Made by a program: the position numbers and the translations under genes. DNA of 64,000 nt from Haloarchaeobius amylolyticus (GTDB lineage: Archaea; Halobacteriota; Halobacteria; Halobacteriales; Natrialbaceae). The DNA lies in NCBI RefSeq assembly GCF_026616195.1, contig NZ_JANHDH010000002.1, positions 558,001 to 622,000 on the forward strand, in the 5' to 3' direction. Shown here in pieces: positions 25,190 to 33,779 of the stretch; the first letter of the stretch is position 1, and each line of letters opens with the position of its first letter. A model generated the notes under the pieces. That model was not told the DNA's origin, did no database searches, and saw only the letters and a program-made list of their open reading frames with translations.

Positions 25190-27034
25190 ATGAGTACGGA
25201 GTCGGTCGACGTCAGCGTCGTCCTCCCCGCCTACAACGAGGAGAAGACCATCCGCTCCACCGTGGAGACGACGCTCGAAACGCTAGAGTCCTTCCTGCCG
25301 GCCGGCACCTTCGAGGTCATCGTCGCCGAGGACGGTTGCGACGACCGCACGCCGGACATCGCCGACGAGATGGCGGCCGCGGACGACCGCGTGCGCCACT
25401 TCCATTCCGACGAACGCCTCGGCCGCGGGGGCGCGCTCGAACGCGCCTTCGAGGCCAGCCACGGCGACACGCTGGTCTACTTCGACACGGACCTCGCGAC
25501 GGACATGAAACATCTCGAGGAGCTCGTCGAGAGCATCCGGACCGAGGGGTACGACCTCGCGACGGGGTCGCGCTGGATGGCCGGCCACGAGGCGGACCGC
25601 CCCGCGAAGCGCGGCATCCCGAGTCGCGGGTTCAACCTCCTCACGCGGCTGTTCCTGCGCTCTGACCTGCGCGACCACCAGTGCGGGTTCAAGGCGTTCG
25701 ACCGCGAGGCGTTCCTCGCGCTCCAGCCGACCGTCGAGGACAACCACTGGTTCTGGGACACCGAGATGCTCGTGAAGGCCCAGCGCCGCGGCTTCCGGGT
25801 CAAGGAGTTCGCCGTCGACTGGGAGCCCAAGGGCGACACCAAGGTCGACCTCGTGCGCGACGTCTTCGGCATGGGGAGCCAGATCCTCCGGACCTGGTGG
25901 GAGCTGTCGGTGACCCCGCGGGTGAACCGCCGTGTCAGCCTCGTCGCCGGGACGCTGCTCTCGACCGTCGCCATCCTGCTGATGGCGTTCTACTACCTGG
26001 AGTGGGAGGTCGTGCTCGACCACATGGGCGCTGCCGACCCGGCGTTCGTGGTCGCCGCGGCGGTCGTCTACCTGGTCTCGTGGCCCATCCGCGGCCTTCG
26101 CTACCGCGACATCCTCGACACCATCGGCTACGACAGCGATACGAGATTCCTGACCGGCGCGATATTCATCAGTCAGACGGGGAACCTCGTGTTCCCGGCG
26201 CGGCTCGGTGACGGCGTCCGGGCGTACGTGATGAAGGTCCGGCGGCGCGTCCCGTATCCATCGGGCTTCGCGTCGCTCGCCATCGAGCGCGTGTTCGACC
26301 TGCTGACCATCGCCGGGCTGGCCGGCACGGTGATGCTCGCGCTCGTCGCGACGGGGAGCGCGGACGACATCGCCGCTGCCCTCGCTGGCGAGGCGGTCCC
26401 GCAGGAGTACGCCCAGTACCGGTCGGCAGCCGAATACGCGTCGTACGTGGCTGCCGGGGTCGGCATCGCGGCAGTCGCCGCCGTCACCGCCATCTTCGCC
26501 TCGGCGCGCTCGGACCGAGACCTCGTGAGCCCGCTGGTCGCGCGTCTCAGCGACGACTCCTACGCCATCATGGTCGTGAACGTCATCAGGGGCTTCGTCA
26601 CCGACGTCCAGGCCGTCACGCAGGACGGCAAGGCGTTCGCGGTCGTCGGCTCGACGAGCCTGCTCATCTGGACGTTCGACGTGGTCACCGCGATGGTCGT
26701 GATGGCTGCGGTCGGTATCGACCTCCCGCTGGCGCTGTTCGTCACGGTCGGCTTCTTCGCGGTGAGCGTCGGGAACCTCGCGAAGGTCCTGCCGCTCTCG
26801 CCGGGCGGCATCGGCCTGTACGAGGGCGCGTTCACGGTCTTCGCGGTCGGACTGGCACCGGGCATCTCGGTCGAACTCGCCATCGCCGCGGCGGTCGTCG
26901 ACCACGCGGTGAAGAACGTCGTCACCATCCTGGGCGGGCTGGTCTCGATGGTCTCGCTCAACGTGTCGCTGACGACGGCGCTGGAGGAGAGTTCCGAGGC
27001 CCGCGAGGCAGCGGAGCCAGCGGGCCAGGAATGA
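25190..27034 (+). CDS. aglD: GT2 glycosyltransferase fused to a flippase-like (UPF0104) domain, AglD-like
   Basis: A 614-residue fusion. Residues 1-230 are a dolichyl-phosphate mannosyltransferase-like GT2 domain (VVLPAYNEEKTIRSTV, EDGCDDRT, the DTD metal motif at 99-101, HQCGFKAF, ExxVxW-type VDWEPKGDTKV). From about residue 245 come seven or so TM helices of the lysylphosphatidylglycerol synthase TM/UPF0104 family (GDGVRAYVMKVRR, PLSPGGIGLYEGAF). This is the architecture of Haloferax AglD, which charges dolichol phosphate with the last mannose of the S-layer N-glycan. CTACTTACC 28 nt before the ATG at 25190 favours that start over 25172. Confidence 0.83.
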   Translation: MSTESVDVSVVLPAYNEEKTIRSTVETTLETLESFLPAGTFEVIVAEDGCDDRTPDIADEMAAADDRVRHFHSDERLGRGGALERAFEASHGDTLVYFDTDLATDMKHLEELVESIRTEGYDLATGSRWMAGHEADRPAKRGIPSRGFNLLTRLFLRSDLRDHQCGFKAFDREAFLALQPTVEDNHWFWDTEMLVKAQRRGFRVKEFAVDWEPKGDTKVDLVRDVFGMGSQILRTWWELSVTPRVNRRVSLVAGTLLSTVAILLMAFYYLEWEVVLDHMGAADPAFVVAAAVVYLVSWPIRGLRYRDILDTIGYDSDTRFLTGAIFISQTGNLVFPARLGDGVRAYVMKVRRRVPYPSGFASLAIERVFDLLTIAGLAGTVMLALVATGSADDIAAALAGEAVPQEYAQYRSAAEYASYVAAGVGIAAVAAVTAIFASARSDRDLVSPLVARLSDDSYAIMVVNVIRGFVTDVQAVTQDGKAFAVVGSTSLLIWTFDVVTAMVVMAAVGIDLPLALFVTVGFFAVSVGNLAKVLPLSPGGIGLYEGAFTVFAVGLAPGISVELAIAAAVVDHAVKNVVTILGGLVSMVSLNVSLTTALEESSEAREAAEPAGQE

Positions 27035-27055
27035 ATCGGTGACTCGACTCGTTTC

Positions 27056-27604
27056 TCAGGACCGGTAGTGCGGCGTGACGAACGGCCCGAGCGCGCCGGC
27101 GACGGCGCTCTCGAGTGCGCCCTCGCGGTCGATGGCACCACCGCTGAAGATGCCGATGGCGCCCTCGCTCCGGGCCACGTCGTCGCGGTCGAACTCGTCG
27201 TTCATCACGGGGCCGAGCTCCTCGCCGTCGTGCACCCGGGTCGCGACGTGGTCGGGTAGACGGATGCTCGGCCCGGCGGCGCGCTCGACGCGGGTCCCGT
27301 CGAAGACGGCGGCCCACATGACGAGGTGGAGGTCGGTCGTCGGGTCCCCCTCGTCCGACCGCGGTGCCGGGACGAGGTCGGCCACGCCGCCTTCGATACC
27401 GACGCCGAGGTCGAACGCGCCGGTCTCGTAGGCGCGGCGGGCCCGGTTGGTCGCGCCCGCGACGGTCTCGTCGAGACCGCGGGGCTGCTCGGGCACGCCG
27501 GAGTCCACGTCGGCCGGTTCGACGACCACGCCGGGGAGTGTTTCGAGGGCTCGCTCGGTCGCTGCCACCTTCACGGGGTTCTGGCTCCCGATGGCGACTC
27601 GCAT
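27056..27604 (-). CDS. DUF84 family inosine/xanthosine triphosphatase
   Basis: A 182-residue protein of the YjjX/DUF84 family, which hydrolyses non-canonical purine nucleoside triphosphates (ITP, XTP) to keep them out of nucleic acids. The signature IGSQNPVKVAATERAL at the N-terminus, GIEGGVADL in the middle and EGAIGIFSGGAIDREGAL near the C-terminus fit well, with normal length. It is divergent from tfb across a 231-bp AT-rich gap. TTTTAATATG around 27662-27672 may be its TATA element, giving a short leader. Confidence 0.88.
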   Translation of the reverse strand: MRVAIGSQNPVKVAATERALETLPGVVVEPADVDSGVPEQPRGLDETVAGATNRARRAYETGAFDLGVGIEGGVADLVPAPRSDEGDPTTDLHLVMWAAVFDGTRVERAAGPSIRLPDHVATRVHDGEELGPVMNDEFDRDDVARSEGAIGIFSGGAIDREGALESAVAGALGPFVTPHYRS

Positions 27605-27743
27605 CGAGTAGGTTCACGCGCGGGAGGCAGATGTGCGTTGTCATCGCCGCTACGACGACTACATATTAAAATTGTGATTTTCAGTCGAGTTCCGGCGTAT
27701 GACATAGGAATTCGTGGCATATAGAGAAAAATTCCACAACATT

Positions 27744-27750
27744 TAATATC
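27744..27750 (+). promoter_or_regulatory. Putative TATA element of tfb
   Basis: TTTAATA within an AT-rich island (27655-27752) that stands out from the surrounding high-GC DNA. It predicts a start near 27775 and a leader of about 60 nt, in contrast to the leaderless genes around it. No obvious Shine-Dalgarno sequence precedes the ATG. Confidence 0.4.
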
Positions 27751-27835
27751 GGGCTCCACATCGCACAGTATCAGCACCAGCGCTTCCGGGTTTCTCCAGG
27801 ACAGCTCCTGCCCGGTAGCCCCCGCCTTCGCACCC

Positions 27836-28789
27836 ATGCCAAACGCACGAACCCGAACACGAGTAAGCAGCACCGAAGAAGAGACATCCGACAACAGCCT
27901 CCAGTGCCCCGAATGCGGCGGTAGCGTCGTCAGTGAGGGGTCCGAGACGGTCTGTGACGACTGTGGTCTCGTCGTCGAGGAGGACCAGGTCGACCGCGGC
28001 CCGGAGTGGCGCGCCTTCGACGCCCAGGAGAAGAACGAGAAGTCCCGCGTCGGTGCCCCGACGACCAACACGATGCACGACAAGGGTCTCTCGACCAACA
28101 TCGACTGGCGCAACAAGGACGCCTACGGGAACTCCCTGGGCTCGCGCCAGCGCGAGAAGATGCAGCGCCTGCGCAAGTGGAACGAGCGCTTCCGCACCCG
28201 TGACTCGAAAGAGCGCAACCTGAAGCAGGCGCTCGGCGAGATCGACCGCATGGCCAGCGGCCTCGGCCTCCCGAAGAACGTCCGTGAGACCGCCTCCGTC
28301 ATCTACCGCCGCGCGCTCAACGAGGACCTGCTCCCCGGCCGGTCCATCGAGGGCGTCGCGACCTCCGCCGTCTACGCTGCCGCGCGCCAGGCCGGCGTCC
28401 CGCGCAGCCTCGACGAGATCGCCGAGGTCTCCCGCGTCGAGAAGAACGAGGTCGCTCGCACCTACCGCTACGTGGTCCGCGAGCTCGGCCTCGAGGTCCA
28501 GCCGGCGGACCCCGAGAGCTACGTCCCGCGCTTCGCGTCGGGCCTCGACCTCTCCGACGAGGCCGAACACCGCGCCCGCTCGCTCCTGCAGAACGCCAAG
28601 GAGAAGGGCGTCCACTCCGGGAAGTCCCCGGTCGGCCTCGCCGCCGCGGCCGTCTACGCCGCCTCGCTGCTCACCAACGAGAAGACCACGCAGGCCGCCG
28701 TCAGCGACGTCGCCGACATCTCCGAGGTCACCATCCGGAACCGCTACCACGAACTGCTCGAAGCCGAGGACAACCTCGGCCTCGTCTGA
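27836..28789 (+). CDS. tfb: Transcription initiation factor IIB (TFB)
   Basis: A 317-residue TFB that bridges TBP-DNA and RNA polymerase. The N-terminal zinc ribbon uses C24, C27, C40 and C43 (CPECGG, CDDCG). The B-reader/linker region includes RGPEWRAFD and GLSTNIDWRNKDAYG. Two cyclin repeats follow, each with a helix-turn-helix (PRSLDEIAEVSRVEKNEVARTYR; TQAAVSDVADISEVTIRNRYHEL) that contacts BRE DNA. Haloarchaea carry many TFBs for alternative promoter sets, and which paralogue this is cannot be told from the window alone. Confidence 0.96.
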   Translation: MPNARTRTRVSSTEEETSDNSLQCPECGGSVVSEGSETVCDDCGLVVEEDQVDRGPEWRAFDAQEKNEKSRVGAPTTNTMHDKGLSTNIDWRNKDAYGNSLGSRQREKMQRLRKWNERFRTRDSKERNLKQALGEIDRMASGLGLPKNVRETASVIYRRALNEDLLPGRSIEGVATSAVYAAARQAGVPRSLDEIAEVSRVEKNEVARTYRYVVRELGLEVQPADPESYVPRFASGLDLSDEAEHRARSLLQNAKEKGVHSGKSPVGLAAAAVYAASLLTNEKTTQAAVSDVADISEVTIRNRYHELLEAEDNLGLV

Positions 28790-28790
28790 G

Positions 28791-29327
28791 CTACAGGTCG
28801 AGAAACGCCGCGTCGTAGGTGACGCGCCCACCGATTCTGTCGTTCTCCTCGTCCGTCAGCCACAGCACCTGGAAGTCCGCATCCGGTAGGTCGAAGGGGT
28901 GCGAGAACCCGTACGGCGCCGCCGGCTCGAACCCGAACCGGCTGTAGAAGTCCGGGTCGCCGTGGAGGACGGCGCACTCGTACCCCGCCTCGCGGCACGC
29001 GTCGAGCCCGTGGCGGATGAGCCGGCTTCCGATGCCCTCGCCCTGTCGGTCCGGGCTGACGGCCACCGGCGCGAGCGTGAGTGCCGCGTCGGGACGGGCG
29101 GCGTCGCGTCCGGTTCGGCCGCCGCCGGAAACCGAGACCTCGGTGAACAGCACGTGCCCGACGATTCCCGCGTCGGCCTCGGCGACGATGGAGAGGCCGG
29201 GGACGAACGCGTCGCTCTCGCGCAAGGCGGCGACGAGGGCGGCCTCGTCGTCGGTCGGGAAGGCGGCGCGGTGGACGGCCTCGACCGCAGCGTGGTCGGC
29301 GGCCGTCTCGGGGCGGAACTGGCACAT
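28791..29327 (-). CDS. GNAT family N-acetyltransferase (YhbS-like)
   Basis: A 178-residue acetyltransferase starting MCQFRPETAADH. LAPVAVSPDRQGEGIGSRLI is the acetyl-CoA-binding motif, and LHGDPDFYSRFGFEPAAPYGFSHPF is typical of the YhbS subgroup. The acceptor is unknown. It converges on tfb with only 1 nt between the stop codons and is divergent from aroD. Confidence 0.88.
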   Translation of the reverse strand: MCQFRPETAADHAAVEAVHRAAFPTDDEAALVAALRESDAFVPGLSIVAEADAGIVGHVLFTEVSVSGGGRTGRDAARPDAALTLAPVAVSPDRQGEGIGSRLIRHGLDACREAGYECAVLHGDPDFYSRFGFEPAAPYGFSHPFDLPDADFQVLWLTDEENDRIGGRVTYDAAFLDL

Positions 29328-29426
29328 GGGGGTCGAGACGCCACGCCCCCGGATGACCGTTCCGGTGCCCCGACAAGCGATGACGGTTCGCGCACGCTTT
29401 TGCCGGTCGCCACGCAATGCACTCGC

Positions 29427-30125
29427 ATGGACTTCGACTCCTTCGTGCTGTGTGCGAGCACCGCCGACCTCGGCGAGGAGCCGGCGGCCCGCGAGCACGC
29501 AGACGCCGTCGAGTTCCGGATGGACCTCGCGGCCGACCCGCTGGCCGCCCTCGACGCCTACGACGGCGAGCTCCCCATCCTCGCGACGAACCGGGTCGCG
29601 TGGGAGGGCGGCGAGGCGGCCGACGACCCGGCCCGCCTGGAGGCGCTGACGGCCGCGGCGGAACACGACGCGGTCGAGGCGGTCGACCTCGAACTCGCCG
29701 CGCTCGCGGACGACCCCGACGGGGTGGTGGCGGACGCCGCCGCACACGCCCGCGACCACGGCGCGGCACTCGTCGTCTCGGCCCACGACTTCGAGGGCAC
29801 CTTCGACGCCGAGGAGATGGCGGAGACGCTGGAGGCCGCAGGTGAGTACGGCGACGTGGCCAAACTGGCAATCGCGGCCGAAGAGCCACTCGACGTGCTG
29901 GAACTGCTCGCGGTGACCCGCGAGTTCGCCGCCGCGGGCGAGCGCGTCGCCACCATGGCGATGGGCGAGGTCGGCAGCCACTCACGGGTCGTCGCCCCGA
30001 CGTACGGCTCGCGTATCGGGTACGCGCCCGTCGACCCGGCGGACGCGACCGCCCCCGGCCAGCTCCCCCTCTCGCGACTGCGCGAGCTGGTCGCGGCGCT
30101 GTCGACGAAACCCGAAACCTATTGA
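29427..30125 (+). CDS. aroD: 3-Dehydroquinate dehydratase, type I
   Basis: A 232-residue AroD: 3-dehydroquinate to 3-dehydroshikimate, third step of the shikimate pathway, through a Schiff base. H120 (VVSAHDFEGTF) and K146 (YGDVAKLAIA) are the catalytic pair, EFRMDLAAD is the substrate-binding strand, and MGEVGSHSRVVAPTYGSRIGYAP is the C-terminal signature. CGCTTTTGCCG 27 nt upstream of the ATG fits a leaderless mRNA. DHQ synthase II lies 445 nt downstream on the other strand. Confidence 0.93.
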   Translation: MDFDSFVLCASTADLGEEPAAREHADAVEFRMDLAADPLAALDAYDGELPILATNRVAWEGGEAADDPARLEALTAAAEHDAVEAVDLELAALADDPDGVVADAAAHARDHGAALVVSAHDFEGTFDAEEMAETLEAAGEYGDVAKLAIAAEEPLDVLELLAVTREFAAAGERVATMAMGEVGSHSRVVAPTYGSRIGYAPVDPADATAPGQLPLSRLRELVAALSTKPETY

Positions 30126-30148
30126 ATCAGCGTCGATAACGCGGCCCC

Positions 30149-30550
30149 ATGGTTCGTGTGCGCGTGGTCGTGGCCGTCGTGCTCTCGTTCATCTTCCCCG
30201 GCCTCGGCCACGCCTATCTCCGCCGCTGGGCGCGTTCGCTGCTGTTCGTCGGCATCTTCGTGACCGTCACCGCCATCGCGGTGCCCGAGAGCGCGCTCAC
30301 CTCCGTCGGCTCCATCGTCGAGGTCACCCAGCGCGTCTCCGACCGCATCACGCTCTCGGAGAGCCTCGCGATGAGCGTGGTCGAGGTGGCCGCGATGACC
30401 GACGCCTACCTGCTGGCGAGCAGTGCGGCCCGGACAAGCGACGAGGGGCCGCGCTGTCCGAACTGCGGGAAGGAACTCGACGGCGACATCGACTTCTGTC
30501 CGTGGTGCGCCCACGAGATAGACGAGTTACGGCGCGTGTCGCGGGACTGA
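30149..30550 (+). CDS. Small membrane protein with C-terminal zinc ribbon
   Basis: A 133-residue protein with two hydrophobic segments in the first 90 residues (VVVAVVLSFIFPGLGHAYL; LLFVGIFVTVTAIAV) and a C-terminal rubredoxin-like zinc ribbon (CPNCGKELDGDIDFCPWCAHEI). The first segment, with PGLGHAYLRRW, is like TM2/DUF5683-type small membrane proteins. Function unknown. TATA-like ACCTATTGA overlaps the aroD stop region, 28 nt upstream, so it has its own promoter. Confidence 0.78.
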   Translation: MVRVRVVVAVVLSFIFPGLGHAYLRRWARSLLFVGIFVTVTAIAVPESALTSVGSIVEVTQRVSDRITLSESLAMSVVEVAAMTDAYLLASSAARTSDEGPRCPNCGKELDGDIDFCPWCAHEIDELRRVSRD

Positions 30551-30569
30551 GACGACCCGCTTTGCGACC

Positions 30570-31781
30570 TCACTTCTCGATGATTGACTCTTCGATGGCC
30601 TCGCCGAAGTGCCGGGCCTTGTCCTCGTAGTAGAGCAGGAGTTCGTCACCGGGTTCGAGTTCGGTGACGGCCTTGCGGCCCTCGCGGGTGTGGACCTTGA
30701 TGGTCTCTGCGTTCTGGAGCAGCGTCTCGACGCGGTCCTCGGCCTCGTCGTCCTCGATGGCGAGTTCGATGCGGAACATCGGGCGCTTCTCGATCTTCGC
30801 GCGACCGACGATGACCTCGCGGGTGTTGCCCGCGGTGTCGACGACCTGCACCTCGTCGCCCGACTTCAGCTCGGAGAGGTACTTCGTGCCGCCGCCGGGG
30901 GTGCGGACGTAGGCGTGGACCGCGCCGGCGTTGACCCGGAAGGGGCGGGAGGCGACGTAGGGCGACTCGGCCGTCTCGGCGTGGACGAACACGAGGCCGC
31001 GGGCCATCGAACCCACGAGCATCCCCTCGTCGTGGTCGAGCAGCGAGCCGGTGTCGATGCAGACGCGGTCGGCGCTGCCGGTCTGTTCGATGTCGGTGAC
31101 CTCGGCCCAGCGCATGTCGAGCTTCTCGCGGTCGGCCGCGTCGCGGGCCTCGACCGTGTCGCGGATCTCGCCGGGGTCGTCGCTGTCGAGCAGGACGGCG
31201 TCGGAGCCGCGCTCCAGCGTCTCGAAGGCGGTCCTGGCGTCCTCGGCGGTCTCGACACCGGCGACGAGCGTCGTCTCCCCGCCGATGCGGGCGATGAGGT
31301 TCTCCAGCGGGATGATGGTCCAGTCCTCGCCGACGACGATGGTGTACTCGGCGATGGACGCGGCCTCCTCCGCGAAGCCCTCGTACTCCTTGCCGAGGAT
31401 GCGGACGTACGCGCCGTCGGCGTTGCCGCGGCGGATGGTCGAGAGGTCGGCGGAGCCGGAGAAGTCGGTCGGGAAGTCGATGGTCCCGTCGCCCTCGCTA
31501 CCCTTGCCGACGACGTAGGCGTCGGGGTCGGCGTGGCCGCCGTCGCTCTCGACCTCGTCGTCGTCCTCGCTCTCGGCGTCGGTGATGATGTCCACGTCGC
31601 TGCCGTTGCGAAAGGCGGCGACGTTCACGGCGCCGAGTTCGCGGACGCGGGCCACGTCGGCCTCGTCCACGAGTACCCAGTCGACGCCCGCTTCGAGCCC
31701 TGCCGTGATGCGTCGTTTGCGTGCCTCCCAGTCGCCGACGCTGCTGTCGGCTTTCAGCCAGACTTCGCGCTCTGTAGTCAT
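30570..31781 (-). CDS. 3-Dehydroquinate synthase II (archaeal type)
   Basis: A 403-residue archaeal DHQ synthase, unrelated to bacterial AroB. It oxidatively deaminates and cyclises ADH (2-amino-3,7-dideoxy-D-threo-hept-6-ulosonate) to 3-dehydroquinate using NAD+. It starts VWLKADSSVGDWEARKRRIT and contains EVTDIEQTGSADRVCIDTGSLLDHDEGMLVGSMARGLVFVHAET and the GAVHAYVRTPGGGTKYLSEL block. An acidic insertion near residues 70-85 (DAESEDDDEVESDGG) is a halophilic addition. Its partner enzyme is encoded at 34926. Confidence 0.93.
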   Translation of the reverse strand: MTTEREVWLKADSSVGDWEARKRRITAGLEAGVDWVLVDEADVARVRELGAVNVAAFRNGSDVDIITDAESEDDDEVESDGGHADPDAYVVGKGSEGDGTIDFPTDFSGSADLSTIRRGNADGAYVRILGKEYEGFAEEAASIAEYTIVVGEDWTIIPLENLIARIGGETTLVAGVETAEDARTAFETLERGSDAVLLDSDDPGEIRDTVEARDAADREKLDMRWAEVTDIEQTGSADRVCIDTGSLLDHDEGMLVGSMARGLVFVHAETAESPYVASRPFRVNAGAVHAYVRTPGGGTKYLSELKSGDEVQVVDTAGNTREVIVGRAKIEKRPMFRIELAIEDDEAEDRVETLLQNAETIKVHTREGRKAVTELEPGDELLLYYEDKARHFGEAIEESIIEK

Positions 31782-31834
31782 ACCACGAAGTCCGTCAGGG
31801 CGTTGCTTTAACGTGGCGGAAGTGGCGATTGTGC

Positions 31835-32392
31835 TCAGTCGAGCAGACTGCCGGCCAGCGACGCGCCGAGGCTGCCGACCGAGCCGGTGAGGCCGGTGAG
31901 AACGCCGTTCAGGAGGACGCCGGCGGTGTCGTAGGGTGGCACCGTGGACCCGAACAGGTGGATCCGCCCGTCGGTCGGGACGAACTGCGTGTACGGAATC
32001 CCAGTGGTGGCGATCGTGAAGAGGGTACAGCCGACGAGCGCCCCGGCCACAATGGCGGGCACGAACGTCTGTTCACGACTCGCGCTCGCGACGAACGTGA
32101 CGAGGGTCGCCAACAGCACCCCGAGAAGCGGGACGTACTGGTAGATGTGAAAGCCGAGGAGTATCCGGAGCTCCGTCAGCGTCACGTCCACCGGGGAATA
32201 GGTCCATTCCATGAGCGCCTGCGCACCGAACTCGCCGACCACGACAGGCACCAGGCCGAGTGCGAGGCCGGCGGCGAGCAGGACGAGCGCCACCGCAGCT
32301 GATTGCCGGGCGGCGTCCCGTTCGGTCAGGGCGTCGGCGATATCGCGGAGCGTGACGACGTCGTCGTATCGGTCTCGGTCGGGGGAAGTCAT
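31835..32392 (-). CDS. Membrane protein, tandem paralogue B
   Basis: A 185-residue protein with about four hydrophobic helices. It begins DVVTLRDIADALTERD and ends PPYDTAGVLLNGVLTGLTGSVGSLGASLAGSLLD, both nearly identical to the gene 51 bp upstream (VLTLRDIAAVLTD.., PPYDTAGVLLNGALVGLTGAVGALGASLAGSLLD). No family recognised. No clear TATA element precedes it, so it is probably read from the promoter of the upstream copy. Confidence 0.72.
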   Translation of the reverse strand: MTSPDRDRYDDVVTLRDIADALTERDAARQSAAVALVLLAAGLALGLVPVVVGEFGAQALMEWTYSPVDVTLTELRILLGFHIYQYVPLLGVLLATLVTFVASASREQTFVPAIVAGALVGCTLFTIATTGIPYTQFVPTDGRIHLFGSTVPPYDTAGVLLNGVLTGLTGSVGSLGASLAGSLLD

Positions 32393-32443
32393 CTCGTATC
32401 GAACTCTCGGGAGCGGGACCGTCGTGTCGTGGCTGTTCGGCTG

Positions 32444-33010
32444 TCAGTCGAGCAGACTCCCGGCCAGCGACGCGCCGAGCGCGCCGACCGCGCCGGTGAG
32501 GCCGACGAGGGCCCCGTTCAGGAGGACGCCGGCGGTGTCGTAGGGCGGGACGGTCTCCTCGAAGGGGAAGGAGTTCTCGACGACCGCGAACTGGGTGTGC
32601 GGGAGCCAGGTGCTCGCCAGCATGAACAGCAGGCAGCCGACGAACGCGCCGACGACGGCCGCGGGGACGACCTTCCGGCGCGGGCCGTCGTGGCTCGTGC
32701 TGGAGACGAACGAGACGACGGTCGCCAGCAGGGGCGCCAGTATCGGGGCGAAGATGTACACCAGCCTGCCGATGTTGTTCTTGCTCGCCTGTGCGCTCTG
32801 CTGGGCACTCGGCCCGCCGGCGAGTTGCAGGAGGTTGTGGTCGCCGAACCCGCCGAAGAGCAGCGGGACCAGTCCCAGTGCGATGCCGGTCGTCAGGAGG
32901 GCGAGGGTCACGACGCCGAACTGCCGCGCGAGCGTCCCGTCGGTCAGGACGGCCGCGATGTCACGCAGCGTGAGGACGTCGTCGTAGGGGGACCCTTCAG
33001 GGTTGGACAT
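32444..33010 (-). CDS. Membrane protein, tandem paralogue A
   Basis: A 188-residue four-helix membrane protein and sister of the next gene. The N- and C-terminal segments are conserved between the two copies while the two extracytoplasmic loops differ (GGPSAQQSAQASKNNIG here; EWTYSPVDVTLTEL there). That looks like duplication followed by loop divergence. ATG 33010 is supported by GATTTATGTG 27 nt upstream on the minus strand. Function unknown. Confidence 0.74.
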   Translation of the reverse strand: MSNPEGSPYDDVLTLRDIAAVLTDGTLARQFGVVTLALLTTGIALGLVPLLFGGFGDHNLLQLAGGPSAQQSAQASKNNIGRLVYIFAPILAPLLATVVSFVSSTSHDGPRRKVVPAAVVGAFVGCLLFMLASTWLPHTQFAVVENSFPFEETVPPYDTAGVLLNGALVGLTGAVGALGASLAGSLLD

Positions 33011-33098
33011 ATCGACCTGTTCCCTAGTCCGACACATAAATCTCCGGGGAGGAATCCCTCGACACGCCTTTACCCCTGTCTCTACAACTCCCGGCACG

Positions 33099-33776
33099 AT
33101 GACTGCCCCCGCCACGGTCCTCTTCGACCTCGACCTGACCCTGTGTGCCTCCACACAGGACCGGGACGCCCTCCTCTCGGACACCTTCGACGCGGTCGGC
33201 GTCGAGCAGTACTGCGACCCCGCGGACCTCGGCGCGGTCGTCGGCGAGGTGGGCACCGCCGACACCGAACACGGGTTCTACGAGTCCATCTTCGCCGCGG
33301 CCGCCGACCGCGCCGGCGTCGAGGACGTGCCCACGGACGCGCTCGCCAGCGCCCACGCCGACCTCGTCGACCACGCCGCGGTCGAGTTCTGCCCCGGCGC
33401 GGAGCGCGCCCTCGAACACGCCCGGACCCACGCCGAGAGCGTCGGCCTCGTCACGAACGGCGGCGAGGCGAGCCAGACCACCAAGTTGGAATCGCTCGGC
33501 ATCGCCGACGACTTCGACGCGACGGTGTTCGTCGACCCCCGGAACGGTGTCGAACCGAAGCCCCACCCGGCACCCTTCGAGCGCGCTCTCGGGGCACTGG
33601 ACGCGGCCCCCGAATCGACCATCCACGTCGGCGACTCGCTGCGCTCGGACGTCGCCGGCGCGAACGCCATGGGTATCGGCTCCGTGTGGGTGCCCTACGA
33701 CGCCGCGAGCCACGACGGGGCCCACGACCCGACCCACCAGCTCGACACGCTCCACGAGTTCGAGACGGTCCTGTAG
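33099..33776 (+). CDS. HAD family hydrolase
   Basis: A 225-residue haloacid-dehalogenase-type phosphatase. Motif I is LFDLDLTL, where the usual DxDxT second Asp position is kept. Motif II is VTNGG, motif III Lys is in EPKPHP, and motif IV is GDSLRSDVAGA. A helical cap lies between about residues 20 and 95. The general reaction is dephosphorylation of a small metabolite. TATA-like GCCTTTACC lies 29 nt before the ATG. Confidence 0.89.
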   Translation: MTAPATVLFDLDLTLCASTQDRDALLSDTFDAVGVEQYCDPADLGAVVGEVGTADTEHGFYESIFAAAADRAGVEDVPTDALASAHADLVDHAAVEFCPGAERALEHARTHAESVGLVTNGGEASQTTKLESLGIADDFDATVFVDPRNGVEPKPHPAPFERALGALDAAPESTIHVGDSLRSDVAGANAMGIGSVWVPYDAASHDGAHDPTHQLDTLHEFETVL

Positions 33777-33779
33777 GGC

